This document shows, one piece after another, positions 1 to 5,005 of a stretch of DNA of 5,005 nt. The stretch covers positions 1,691 through 6,695 of the forward strand of contig DMJQ01000137.1 in assembly GCA_003457065.1 (NCBI GenBank). The letters run 5' to 3'. Both the position numbers and the translations under genes were made by a program. The DNA comes from Clostridiales bacterium. GTDB taxonomy: Bacteria > Bacillota > Clostridia > Tissierellales > Sedimentibacteraceae. The notes beneath the pieces are model-generated. The model worked only from the letters and a program-made list of their open reading frames with translations. It made no database searches and was not told the DNA's origin. Numbering within the stretch: the first letter of the stretch is position 1; each line of letters starts with the position of its first letter.

Positions 1-392
1 ACTATAAGAGCTGCAACAACGCCACCCGAAATCGGAGGGGCTGCCGCCGCTGCCATTTGTTTTCCGAAAATTGCGCCGCCTACCAGGTAAACAAAAATAC
101 CTATTCCAACAACAGCAGCTATTGAAATTAAAACAGTCTTCCACTGCTGTATCAATTCCCTGAAACTTATAAGTGTTCCCATATTAATAAGCAGCATAGG
201 CATTGTAAGCATACCTATAGTCAGAAGTCCTGAATCTGCGAAAATTGTAGCAGGTAAACCTAACCAGAAAGCTACGAGAAAAATTACTGCCGATATAAAG
301 AGCATTGAAAAAGTAGCTTTCGTTTTGTAAGACACTAAGTCCCCTGCGGAAAATACAGCAAGAATTACTAAAATTGCTAATAAACCATTCAT
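1..392 (-). CDS. Multi-pass membrane permease, N-terminal 130 residues (runs off the left edge)
   Basis: The reading frame starts with ATG at 392 and is still open at base 1. It starts MNGLLAILVILAVFSAG, and the start is secured by a perfect GGGAGGT Shine-Dalgarno (398-404) six bases upstream. Four hydrophobic helices are visible at about residues 3-20, 27-46, 55-76 and 86-105, and a fifth begins near 117. A glycine/proline-rich stretch APPISGGVVAA (118-128) lies at the entry of that helix; such loops often form the transport path in secondary carriers. The basic or polar loops SYKTKA and FRELIQQWKT separate the helices. The look is that of a sodium- or proton-coupled organic-anion or glutamate-type permease, but I cannot fix the family or substrate from 130 residues. 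It is monocistronic from its own leader as far as can be seen. That it is a membrane transporter is quite safe; the substrate is unknown. Confidence 0.8.
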   Translation of the reverse strand, partial: MNGLLAILVILAVFSAGDLVSYKTKATFSMLFISAVIFLVAFWLGLPATIFADSGLLTIGMLTMPMLLINMGTLISFRELIQQWKTVLISIAAVVGIGIFVYLVGGAIFGKQMAAAAAPPISGGVVAALI

Positions 393-397
393 AATAT

Positions 398-404
398 ACC
401 TCCC
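398..404 (-). promoter_or_regulatory. Strong ribosome binding site of the permease
   Basis: On the minus strand the bases read GGGAGGT, followed by TATATT and then ATG at 392. This near-perfect anti-16S match at ideal spacing decides the start codon of the permease, which has no other suitable start nearby. Confidence 0.85.
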
Positions 405-428
405 ATTTTTGTTCCGTACTGCGCATTC

Positions 429-434
429 ATTATA
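429..434 (-). promoter_or_regulatory. Possible proximal -10 box of the permease gene
   Basis: A perfect TATAAT on the minus strand lies 37 bases upstream of the permease ATG and would give a leader of about 30 bases. No good -35 is found at 16-18 bases; the best candidate, CGGACA, is 20 bases away. A small dyad, AACAAATATTGTT (440-452, 5-bp arms), lies just upstream and could be an operator. It is weaker overall than the distal promoter at 588-615. Confidence 0.25.
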
Positions 435-587
435 GCTACAACAAATATTGTTCCTGTCCGATATTTAATAATGTAAAAATAAACAATAAATTTGTTTCTT
501 TTATCAAGTCAAATATGCGCACTTGGCTTCAAATGAGACACACAGATACTGAAATTACTTATACTGATGAATAAGTTATTAAATTTC

Positions 588-615
588 ATTATACACACTT
601 TTCAAAAATCATCAA
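588..615 (-). promoter_or_regulatory. Probable sigma-A promoter of the permease, with a long leader
   Basis: On the minus strand there is TTGATG (610-615), a 16-base spacer and a perfect TATAAT (588-593). Transcription would start near 581 and give a leader of about 190 bases before the ATG at 392. Just upstream of the -35 are runs of A on the transcribed-sense strand (T-runs on plus at 620-625, 629-634 and 639-642) spaced about one helical turn, as in UP elements and bent promoter DNA. A 6-bp dyad, ACTTAT/ATAAGT (557-576), falls at the expected 5' end of the RNA. The leader matches no riboswitch I recognise. Confidence 0.45.
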
Positions 616-730
616 CATATTTTTTATATTTTTTCTAATTTTATGAATATATTTCAACATTTTTTTCCTAATACGAAACTTTTAATATCTGAAAATTCAA
701 TAAAAAACACAAAAAATTAATTTGATAATC

Positions 731-904
731 TCTGAACTCAGACTTTTTACGTCAACAAATCCGACATGTAAATGCAATACAGCAAGTGTTAATCCCTCTG
801 CCACGGATCCGAATCCAACAACACAGCGATAACAAGCACATTAGTTTGTGACTGCCACGAAAACAAATTGAAAAGTTCAGATAATGTAAAAAGTCTGTCA
901 CAGA
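731..904. repeat. Inverted-repeat-bounded island, MITE-like candidate
   Basis: The left end contains CAGACTTTTTAC (739-750) and the right end its exact reverse complement GTAAAAAGTCTG (886-897). The match continues outward, with one indel, as TCTG at 731-734 and CAGA at 901-904, giving imperfect terminal repeats of about 20 bp. The pentamer ATAAT occurs at 725-729 and again directly at 905-909, as a short target duplication would (one extra base sits on the left). By hand count, the interior (751-885) is about 40% GC, while the 120 bases to the left are about 15%. The octamer CTGCCACG occurs twice inside (798-805, 852-859). There is no transposase. Alternatives are a decayed duplicated terminator or an uncharacterised small RNA. 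Copy number in the genome is the missing test. Confidence 0.4.
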
Positions 905-921
905 ATAATGACAGACTTTTT
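888..921. terminator. Bidirectional intrinsic terminator, 13-bp perfect stem
   Basis: AAAAAGTCTGTCA (888-900) pairs perfectly with TGACAGACTTTTT (909-921) around an 8-base loop, CAGAATAA. Because the stem begins with A-runs and ends with T-runs, both strands give a hairpin followed by a U-tract. On the minus strand it would end transcripts from the membrane protein at 1131-1649, about 210 bases beyond that gene's stop. The left arm is also part of the right terminal repeat of the island at 731-904. Confidence 0.8.
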
Positions 922-1130
922 ATTAATTTCAAAATGAGCCTTTTATTTTCAGTTTCAACAGCGGGAATTCAGCATTCAGTATAAAATATCATTATATGAA
1001 TTATTTAACCGTAAAAACATCAAATACACGGCTTGAAACCACAGTATTATTATAAGACATGGTATATTCATACTGCCTCTTTGAAATGCGTGACAAATAA
1101 CAATATGAAAATTGTCCGACCACATACACT
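922..1130. other. Gap between terminator and membrane gene; one doubtful 31-codon ORF
   Basis: This stretch lies downstream of the membrane protein gene and before the terminator. The only candidate gene is a minus-strand ORF, 1071-976, with ATG at 1071 and a GAGG-like site about four bases upstream. It encodes 31 residues beginning MNIPCLIIILWFQAVYLMF, which would form one membrane helix. The spacing of the binding site is short, the protein is not one I recognise, and AT-rich DNA easily gives hydrophobic ORFs, so I do not call it a gene. Nothing else is visible here. Confidence 0.2.
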
Positions 1131-1649
1131 TTAGAAAAACCAGGATGTAGGAAGATAGAACAAATATGGCGCCGTAAACACTGCCAGTGACAGCGCAAGC
1201 TTTTTTCTCTGCCCGTTGTCGAGGTTTGATTTTTCCAGGCAAAATTTATAGTTGAACAAATAGATGAAAAATGCGGTTATTATTACGCATGCTGTCACCC
1301 ACAGCACTGAATAAATGTTTTCAAGCGGATTGTAACTGACAGCATTTGTGATATTTTCATACCACCATTTCCCTAACTCTGTCTCGTAATTAAAGGTAAT
1401 TACATTGGCAATGAACATCAGAGCCGTGCCTATGAAATCAGCGGCAAACCCAAATATCCAGACTTTAAAAATCACAGATTTGGCATTAATTCTAATATCC
1501 TGTACTTTCAGATATTTCATGGTCAGCACAATCACAAGCAAATCAATTAAAAAGTTCGCCGGCAAAACAACGATCCAGGTAACAGGTATCAGCCACAAAA
1601 GCCAGATTGGAAAAATCAGATTGTACAGCTTAATATCATTCTTTTTCAT
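1131..1649 (-). CDS. Five-helix integral membrane protein of unknown function (172 aa)
   Basis: The protein begins MKKNDIKLYNLIFPIWLLWL. Hydrophobic segments at about residues 10-28, 29-47, 58-83, 110-132 and 151-168 predict five membrane helices, with short charged loops between them, such as KYLKVQDIRINAK and the basic loop around NGQRKK at 145-150. Tryptophans and the short motif LPANFLIDLL near the first turn are conspicuous. I chose the ATG at 1649 because a GAGG site (1656-1659) lies six bases upstream; in-frame ATGs at 1676 and 1694 have no such site. It has its own promoter (1724-1752) and appears monocistronic. I do not recognise a characterised family and see no catalytic or transport motif. 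It is not an ABC permease of the type that normally follows a Bce-like kinase: it is too short and lacks the large extracellular domain. Confidence 0.75.
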   Translation of the reverse strand: MKKNDIKLYNLIFPIWLLWLIPVTWIVVLPANFLIDLLVIVLTMKYLKVQDIRINAKSVIFKVWIFGFAADFIGTALMFIANVITFNYETELGKWWYENITNAVSYNPLENIYSVLWVTACVIITAFFIYLFNYKFCLEKSNLDNGQRKKLALSLAVFTAPYLFYLPTSWFF

Positions 1650-1723
1650 ATTGAACCTCACAGACATAATTTTCGGTTTAATAAATTTGAGCATTGAAAT
1701 ATACGTTTTTCTATGCTGTTTTT

Positions 1724-1752
1724 ATTTTACCGTATTAAACTTTTCGTGTCCA
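1724..1752 (-). promoter_or_regulatory. Sigma-A promoter of the five-helix membrane protein
   Basis: On the minus strand TGGACA (1747-1752), exactly 17 bases of spacer, and TAAAAT (1724-1729) each match the consensus at five of six positions. The start would be near 1717, giving a leader of about 68 bases to the ATG at 1649. This makes the gene independent of the broken kinase upstream. Confidence 0.55.
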
Positions 1753-1933
1753 CTGTTATATACTTGACAGACAGAATTTTTATGTAATTTAAAGCGTATT
1801 ATTTTTGATGATGATACTGCCCAATTTGGAGAACACATTTAATGTTCAAAGTTTACGTCCCTGATTTTTTCGTTATGAACAGTATGATATATAAGAAACA
1901 CTTTGAGCAGCAAAGTATCTAAAGAACATTCTG
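1753..1933. other. Intergenic DNA behind the kinase gene, weak hairpins only
   Basis: No gene is seen. A Bce-type kinase would normally be followed here by an ABC ATPase and permease; neither is present. A 9-bp stem with one mismatch (AACACTCTG/CAGAATGTT on minus) overlaps the kinase stop codon near 1925-1947. A 6-bp stem, ACTTTG/CAAAGT, lies at 1900-1915. Neither has a convincing U-tract, so termination of the kinase transcript is uncertain. Confidence 0.3.
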
Positions 1934-2803
1934 TTAAGCAGAGTGTTTGGGATTTTCAACTATCGGAAACAGCAATTGAATCTCAAAACCATTTCCGTAC
2001 TCGGACTCAACTTCAATTTCAATCTTCAGTTCATCACATAATTTCTTTACGAGACACAGCCCAATGCCGGTTGACCGGCTTCGATTGGAATTATCTCCCG
2101 TAAATCCTTTATCAAAAATGAAGGGAAGGTCTGAATCCAAAACTCCCATGCCGTTATCGGAAATCCTCAGATAGTACCGGTTCTTTGCACTGTCAAAGCC
2201 TGTTTTTAACCGGATAATGCTTTCGATTTCTCTGTTGGAGTATTTCACAGCATTGACGAATAGTTGTGTAAGAATAAACTGAAGTGACCTTTTATCCGAT
2301 ACGATTTTCACATCTTCTGTCTGAGAAATAACCTTAATTTCTTTTTCTTCAAGCAGTGCCTGCAGTTCCAGCAACACATCTTCACAGCAAAGATTCAGCA
2401 AGAACCTCTCCAGGAAGTAATCAACATGAGACGACTGCAGCCTAGCATAAAACAATATGTGTTCAACATCATCGCTTATACTGATTCTTGCATGTTCAAG
2501 CCTTCGATACACCAGCTTCGACATTTCTTCTTTCCGATTTTGCAGTACAAAAGTCGCTAGAGAAATCGGCGTCTTTATTTCATGAACCCAGCTTTCAATA
2601 AATTCCTCGTAGTTTATCAACTGCAGTTTGGATTCTTCCAGCTGATCATTCAGCACACGAAGTTTATCGGCAAGGCGGCTCACTTCTTCTTTATGTGATT
2701 CGCCGATGCATTCCGTCAATCGTCGTTCATGTTCCGGCGACGGCTCACGAAGAAAATCATAGAACGCTTCATTCTGTTTTCGACGCTTTTTCCCTGCAAG
2801 CAA
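1934..2803 (-). CDS. Truncated BceS/GraS-like sensor histidine kinase, catalytic part only
   Basis: The frame encodes a complete histidine-kinase transmitter. A short coiled segment (residues 36-66) leads to the H-box WVHEIKTPI with the phospho-accepting His at residue 74. The N-box FVNAVKYS (Asn184), G1 box SDNGMG (215-220), F-box FIFDKGFTGDN (228-238) and G2 box GIGLCLVKK (246-254) follow. The pattern YEEFIESWVHEIKTPIS is typical of the small intramembrane-sensing kinases that partner antimicrobial-peptide ABC transporters. Those start with two membrane helices; here there are none. The only available start is TTG at 2803 without a ribosome binding site, the first in-frame ATG is beyond the H-box at residue 94, and an in-frame TAG stands at 2849-2851. 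No response regulator or transporter gene is adjacent. The fold assignment is safe; the gene is probably a remnant, or at most a soluble orphan kinase. Confidence 0.8.
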   Translation of the reverse strand: MLAGKKRRKQNEAFYDFLREPSPEHERRLTECIGESHKEEVSRLADKLRVLNDQLEESKLQLINYEEFIESWVHEIKTPISLATFVLQNRKEEMSKLVYRRLEHARISISDDVEHILFYARLQSSHVDYFLERFLLNLCCEDVLLELQALLEEKEIKVISQTEDVKIVSDKRSLQFILTQLFVNAVKYSNREIESIIRLKTGFDSAKNRYYLRISDNGMGVLDSDLPFIFDKGFTGDNSNRSRSTGIGLCLVKKLCDELKIEIEVESEYGNGFEIQLLFPIVENPKHSA

Positions 2804-2850
2804 TGACGCACGAAACGCTTGGATGGTGCCCCTTATGCGGGTAGAGTGCT
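2804..2850. other. Rearrangement junction between two 5'-truncated genes
   Basis: Leftward the kinase frame still reads plausibly (QAFRASLLAGKKRRK) up to about 2825. Rightward the DUF3885-like similarity begins at about 2848. Neither gene has its start, binding site or promoter here. The short stretch between is GC-richer than its surroundings and includes CCCC at 2830-2833 and GGGG at 2854-2857, which could pair. No insertion-sequence end or long repeat is seen at the junction. Confidence 0.45.
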
Positions 2851-3152
2851 ATTGGGGTTTAAAACAGATTTCTTTTAATGTTGGTGCTTTATTGACAGAA
2901 ATCATTCTTACCGATTTTTCTTCGCAGTGCGACGGCCATTCGGAATTTGAAAGCTCAGTGTTTCTTTTTGCCGCTGATAATAACTTGCTGTTTCATTTAT
3001 ATGATGACAGAGGTCTCGACCTTGTTGCACAAGATAAAACAACACTTTATAATTTCTATGAAAAATATAATGAGTGGATATTACCTCACGACAGAAAACG
3101 CATGGAAAGTATATTCGCGTCACTTGAAAAACAGAAAGAAAGACAGCTTTGA
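2823..3152 (+). pseudogene. C-terminal remnant of a DUF3885-like protein
   Basis: The C-terminal half carries the signature I associate with DUF3885 proteins: a hydrophobic SSVFLF strand (residues 44-49), LLFHLYDDRGLDLVAQDK (55-72), then YEKYNEWILPHDRKRM (79-94) ahead of a basic tail. Members of that family are about 200 residues long and of unknown function; here only about 100 residues remain, and the conserved part begins with ALLTEIILTDF (22-32). The nominal ATGs at 2823 and 2835 have no Shine-Dalgarno sequence and lie in DNA that abuts the kinase remnant, so the true N-terminus has been lost. A terminator hairpin follows 60 bases after the stop. The family call comes from motif memory, not a search. 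Confidence 0.6.
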
Positions 3153-3211
3153 CCGTATTGCCTGCAATAAATGTTTCTGCCTTATGCAGAGTCTAAAAAT
3201 CGGCATAATTT

Positions 3212-3241
3212 TAGCAGGCAGTTTTTTTAACCTGCCTGCTA
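3212..3241. terminator. Intrinsic terminator between convergent genes
   Basis: TAGCAGGCAG (3212-3221) pairs perfectly with CTGCCTGCTA (3232-3241) around a 10-base loop TTTTTTTAAC. On the plus strand it is followed by TCTTTTACA, a modest U-tract, and lies 60 bases after the DUF3885 remnant. On the minus strand it is 90 bases past the stop of the CGGCNP gene and followed by AAAATTAT, so it is weaker in that direction. A second, smaller dyad, TTCTGAA/TTCAGAA (3285-3300), lies between it and that gene. Confidence 0.65.
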
Positions 3242-3332
3242 TCTTTTACACCTTAAATTTAATACTTTACAAGGTATTTGTTGTTTCTGAAAATTCAGAA
3301 CTTTCTTATCTGATTTTTCACTTATTCGCACA

Positions 3333-3590
3333 TTAGTTAATGGCAATTGCTTTTCTGATTTTACCCACATCCCGTGGATTGGTAACAAATATTTTTTTGC
3401 CAAACTTAAGGTTTTCATGTCCAGCGCACGCTCTGCCGCACCCGTTGACTATCAAAACAGCATCATAAAATACGTCTTCTTTCGCAGGCTCAAATGAAAC
3501 GTCAGTATATTCATTTGATAAATCCTCGACCAGCTTTTTTCTGTCAAACATTGGGTTGCACCCTCCGCAGTATTTTATTCCTACTCTCAT
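3333..3590 (-). CDS. Small cysteine-rich CGGCNP protein of unknown function (85 aa)
   Basis: The protein starts MRVGIKYCGGCNPMFDR and has four cysteines in two pairs: Cys8-X2-Cys11 within CGGCNP, and Cys51-X3-Cys55 within NGCGRACAG. A hydrophobic strand AVLIVNG precedes the second pair, and KKIFVTNPRD follows it, suggesting an alternating beta-alpha fold with both Cys pairs at strand ends. This fits metal binding or a thiol redox role, which is an inference. I recall similar short CGGCNP proteins in clostridia but no established function. There is no signal peptide or membrane helix, so it is probably cytoplasmic. The ATG at 3590 is preceded by AAGGA (3604-3608), but at 13 bases, farther than ideal. 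It lies 119 bases after the anti-sigma gene with no terminator between, so co-transcription is possible. Confidence 0.7.
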   Translation of the reverse strand: MRVGIKYCGGCNPMFDRKKLVEDLSNEYTDVSFEPAKEDVFYDAVLIVNGCGRACAGHENLKFGKKIFVTNPRDVGKIRKAIAIN

Positions 3591-3709
3591 ATAACAACTT
3601 ATTTCCTTTTTATATTTTTTCGCAAGTCTGTCAATTAACCGCTGACATCTATATTATCATAAGGTGTTAAATATTAAAAGCAGCACTGTATTTTATTGTC
3701 GAATAATCT
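3591..3709 (-). other. Spacer between anti-sigma gene and CGGCNP gene, no terminator seen
   Basis: No hairpin with a U-tract is found after the anti-sigma stop, so read-through into the CGGCNP gene is likely. A TTGACA with a TATAAA lies close to that gene, but the spacer is only about 14 bases, too short for a normal sigma-A promoter. A dedicated promoter is therefore possible but not supported. Confidence 0.3.
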
Positions 3710-4486
3710 TTATTTTTCAAAATACGAAGCAAGCATCTTGATGAAATCGTCTTTTTCAATATTGCTGCCCCAGATATTGAAACCAACACCATTATATAAA
3801 AATTCTGCGTAGTAGTGTTCGCCTTCTTCGTTTTCATAATGAGAAATCGAAACGGTGTTGCCGTAAATGTCTGATGTCTGAAGATTGCCTTCATAAAGAT
3901 TCGTCACATCATATTTTGGCAGGTGGCCTTTTGCGGCAGAAATAACGACACTTTGAGTTTTATCTTTATTTTGATACTTCAATTCGTTATTATCATAATA
4001 GACAGTACCGTCTTTTCTCTTGAAAATCCCCAGATTACCGTAAGTTACATCAACAACAGGTTCTTTTTCGAATGTTTCCGGCAAATATCCCGGACGAATA
4101 TCAATGCCGTAATATTCATTCAATTCATCAATGTTCAAGGGAATATAATCATCCCAAAACAATCCGATATCCATTTCCATACTCGGAAAATCTTTCAGCT
4201 CATTAATCACAATATTCATTTGATCTGTCTCATTTCTCTCGTCTTTCTGCTGCCCGGAAAGAATGGAGTTATTTCCGCCGGGAGCATTGCGGAACGGCGT
4301 TTTAATGATTTGCGGCAGAACAAATACTGCAAAAAGGCTAATAGCGGCACATGCAGCAACAGTCACAAGTTTTTTAAGCCGGTTAACTTTTTTCACCAAC
4401 CTTTTAACTGCCAGTTTAGGGATAGCTTCTTCAATCATACTCTCGTCAATCATACCGATGGCATAAAGCAGCTTTTCACTTTTCAT
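3710..4486 (-). CDS. Single-pass membrane anti-sigma factor (258 aa)
   Basis: A cytoplasmic head of about 38 residues (MKSEKLLYAIGMIDESMIEE, then a very basic stretch KRLVKKVNRLKKL) is followed by one membrane helix at about 39-61 and an outside domain of about 195 residues. The head plus one helix, translated from a 4-base ATGA overlap with an ECF sigma gene, is the standard layout of an anti-sigma factor that holds its sigma at the membrane. There is no HX3CX2C zinc motif (the only Cys is residue 46, in the membrane helix), so it is not a classical ZAS protein. The end, YNGVGFNIWGSNIEKDDFIK, resembles DUF4367-type extracellular domains. The ATG at 4486 is preceded by GAAGG (4496-4500) at good spacing. 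The sensed signal cannot be read from the sequence. Confidence 0.8.
   Translation of the reverse strand: MKSEKLLYAIGMIDESMIEEAIPKLAVKRLVKKVNRLKKLVTVAACAAISLFAVFVLPQIIKTPFRNAPGGNNSILSGQQKDERNETDQMNIVINELKDFPSMEMDIGLFWDDYIPLNIDELNEYYGIDIRPGYLPETFEKEPVVDVTYGNLGIFKRKDGTVYYDNNELKYQNKDKTQSVVISAAKGHLPKYDVTNLYEGNLQTSDIYGNTVSISHYENEEGEHYYAEFLYNGVGFNIWGSNIEKDDFIKMLASYFEK
4483..4486 (-). promoter_or_regulatory. ATGA stop/start overlap coupling sigma and anti-sigma translation
   Basis: The four bases ATGA on the minus strand hold both the TGA stop of the sigma factor and the ATG start of the anti-sigma factor. Such overlap keeps the two proteins near a fixed ratio, which matters for a sigma held inactive by its partner. 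A GAAGG site inside the sigma gene's last codons serves the second start. Confidence 0.85.
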
Positions 4487-5005
4487 AAAACGACACCTTC
4501 TTTCTCAAGATATTTTTTCAACTCATTCCTAATGCGAAACAACATTGAAGTTACTTTGCTTTCACTCATATCAAACTGCTTTGATATTTCTTTTATCGTT
4601 CTCAAAAACCAATACCTCTGTACAAATACTATCCGGTTTGTCTTTGGCAGTGCTTTAAGAAAATTATTAAGTATTTCTTTCAAAACCATTTCATCAACTA
4701 TTTGTTCAACTTCTGATGAACCGGGAGTACAATCCTCCAGCTCCGACAGCACAAGCGCAGTTTGACCTGAGCCGCGTTTTTGGGCCGCATACTGTTTATA
4801 CCTGTTCAAAGAGAGATTCCGCGTAATTTTCCCCAAAAATGTTGACAGGCATTCCGGACGTTTAGGCGGAATTGTGTTCCATGCGCTCATGTATGTGTCA
4901 TTGACACATTCTTTAGCATCTTCATTATTATTCAATATGTTGTATGAAATATAGTGACAATACTTTGAATACTTCTTCGATGTCTCAGCGATGGCATTTT
5001 CCGAT
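4483..5005 (-). CDS. ECF (group 4) RNA polymerase sigma factor, C-terminal 173 residues
   Basis: The frame is open to the right edge, so the 5' end is outside the window; a shorter version starting at TTG 4935 would cut into the conserved sigma-2 domain and is wrong. Residues YCHYISYNILNNNEDAKEC and VNDTYMSAWNTIPP are the sigma-2 core that binds the -10 and core polymerase. The segment with FLGKITRNLSLNRYKQY completes region 2. A variable linker (LVLSELEDCTPGSSEVEQ) leads to sigma-4: LPKTNRIVFVQRYWFLRT, then the helix-turn-helix TIKEISKQFDMSESKVTSML that reads the -35, ending RNELKKYLEKEGVVL. Its TGA overlaps the anti-sigma ATG, so the two are translationally coupled. ECF sigmas usually activate their own operon; the promoter would be outside the window. 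Confidence 0.92.
   Translation of the reverse strand, partial: SENAIAETSKKYSKYCHYISYNILNNNEDAKECVNDTYMSAWNTIPPKRPECLSTFLGKITRNLSLNRYKQYAAQKRGSGQTALVLSELEDCTPGSSEVEQIVDEMVLKEILNNFLKALPKTNRIVFVQRYWFLRTIKEISKQFDMSESKVTSMLFRIRNELKKYLEKEGVVL

Noticed and set aside
704..840. Open frames on both strands inside the inverted-repeat island (about 42 codons on plus ending at 832, 47 codons on minus ending at 697)
   Set aside because: Neither has an ATG or a ribosome binding site, both cross the terminal repeats, and openness on both strands fits chance in a short GC-richer segment.
1405..1767. Plus-strand open frame of 120 codons
   Set aside because: It is the antisense shadow of the five-helix membrane protein, which has its own promoter and ribosome binding site.
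1764..1792. Perfect TTGACA on the plus strand at 1764-1769
   Set aside because: No -10 box lies at 16-18 bases, and no plus-strand gene follows; it would transcribe antisense to the kinase.
2824..2862. GC-rich junction stretch considered as a CRISPR repeat or insertion-sequence end
   Set aside because: It occurs once, there is no second copy or spacer structure, and no terminal inverted repeat or transposase is present.
3923..4765. Long plus-strand open frame of 280 codons
   Set aside because: It is antisense to the clearly coding sigma/anti-sigma pair, crosses both genes, and has no ribosome binding site or protein-like features.
4483..4935. TTG at 4935 as the start of the sigma factor
   Set aside because: The frame continues upstream to the window edge with residues typical of the sigma-2 domain (KYCHYISYNI), so the real start is outside the window.

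Overview
The window looks like chromosomal DNA of a low-GC Gram-positive anaerobe, most likely a gut clostridium of the Ruminococcaceae/Oscillospiraceae type. This rests on the AT-rich intergenic DNA, strong GGAGG-type ribosome binding sites, sigma-A-like promoters, short T-tailed hairpin terminators, a Bce/Gra-type sensor kinase and an ECF sigma/anti-sigma pair of the kind common in Clostridia. The placement is an inference; there is no rRNA or marker gene. Almost every gene is on the minus strand, so the text runs from right to left in transcription order.

Right end (3333-5005): the C-terminal 173 residues of an ECF sigma factor run in from beyond the window. Its stop codon overlaps the start of a single-pass membrane protein (ATGA, 4 bases), which is almost certainly its anti-sigma factor. 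A small cysteine-rich protein with a CGGCNP motif follows 119 bases later, with no terminator visible in between, so it may belong to the same transcript.

Middle (1934-3241): two broken genes stand head to head. On the minus strand is the catalytic part of a BceS/GraS-like histidine kinase without its membrane sensor. On the plus strand is the C-terminal part of a DUF3885-like gene. Both have lost their 5' ends at the same place (about 2804-2850), and no response regulator or ABC transporter is present. The simplest reading is a deletion that fused two divergent or unrelated loci. A strong hairpin at 3212-3241 ends the DUF3885 remnant and separates it from the convergent gene on the right.

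Left (1-1752): a five-helix membrane protein of unknown function has its own good promoter and ribosome binding site. Then comes about 740 bases without a confident gene. This stretch holds a 13-bp perfect bidirectional terminator, a GC-richer island of about 170 bases bounded by inverted repeats (a MITE-like candidate), and an AT-rich promoter region. That region drives the last gene, a multi-pass permease whose N-terminal 130 residues are inside the window.

No rRNA, tRNA, CRISPR array, transposase or phage gene was seen. The most unusual items are the double-truncation junction, the inverted-repeat island, and the small CGGCNP protein next to the sigma/anti-sigma pair.
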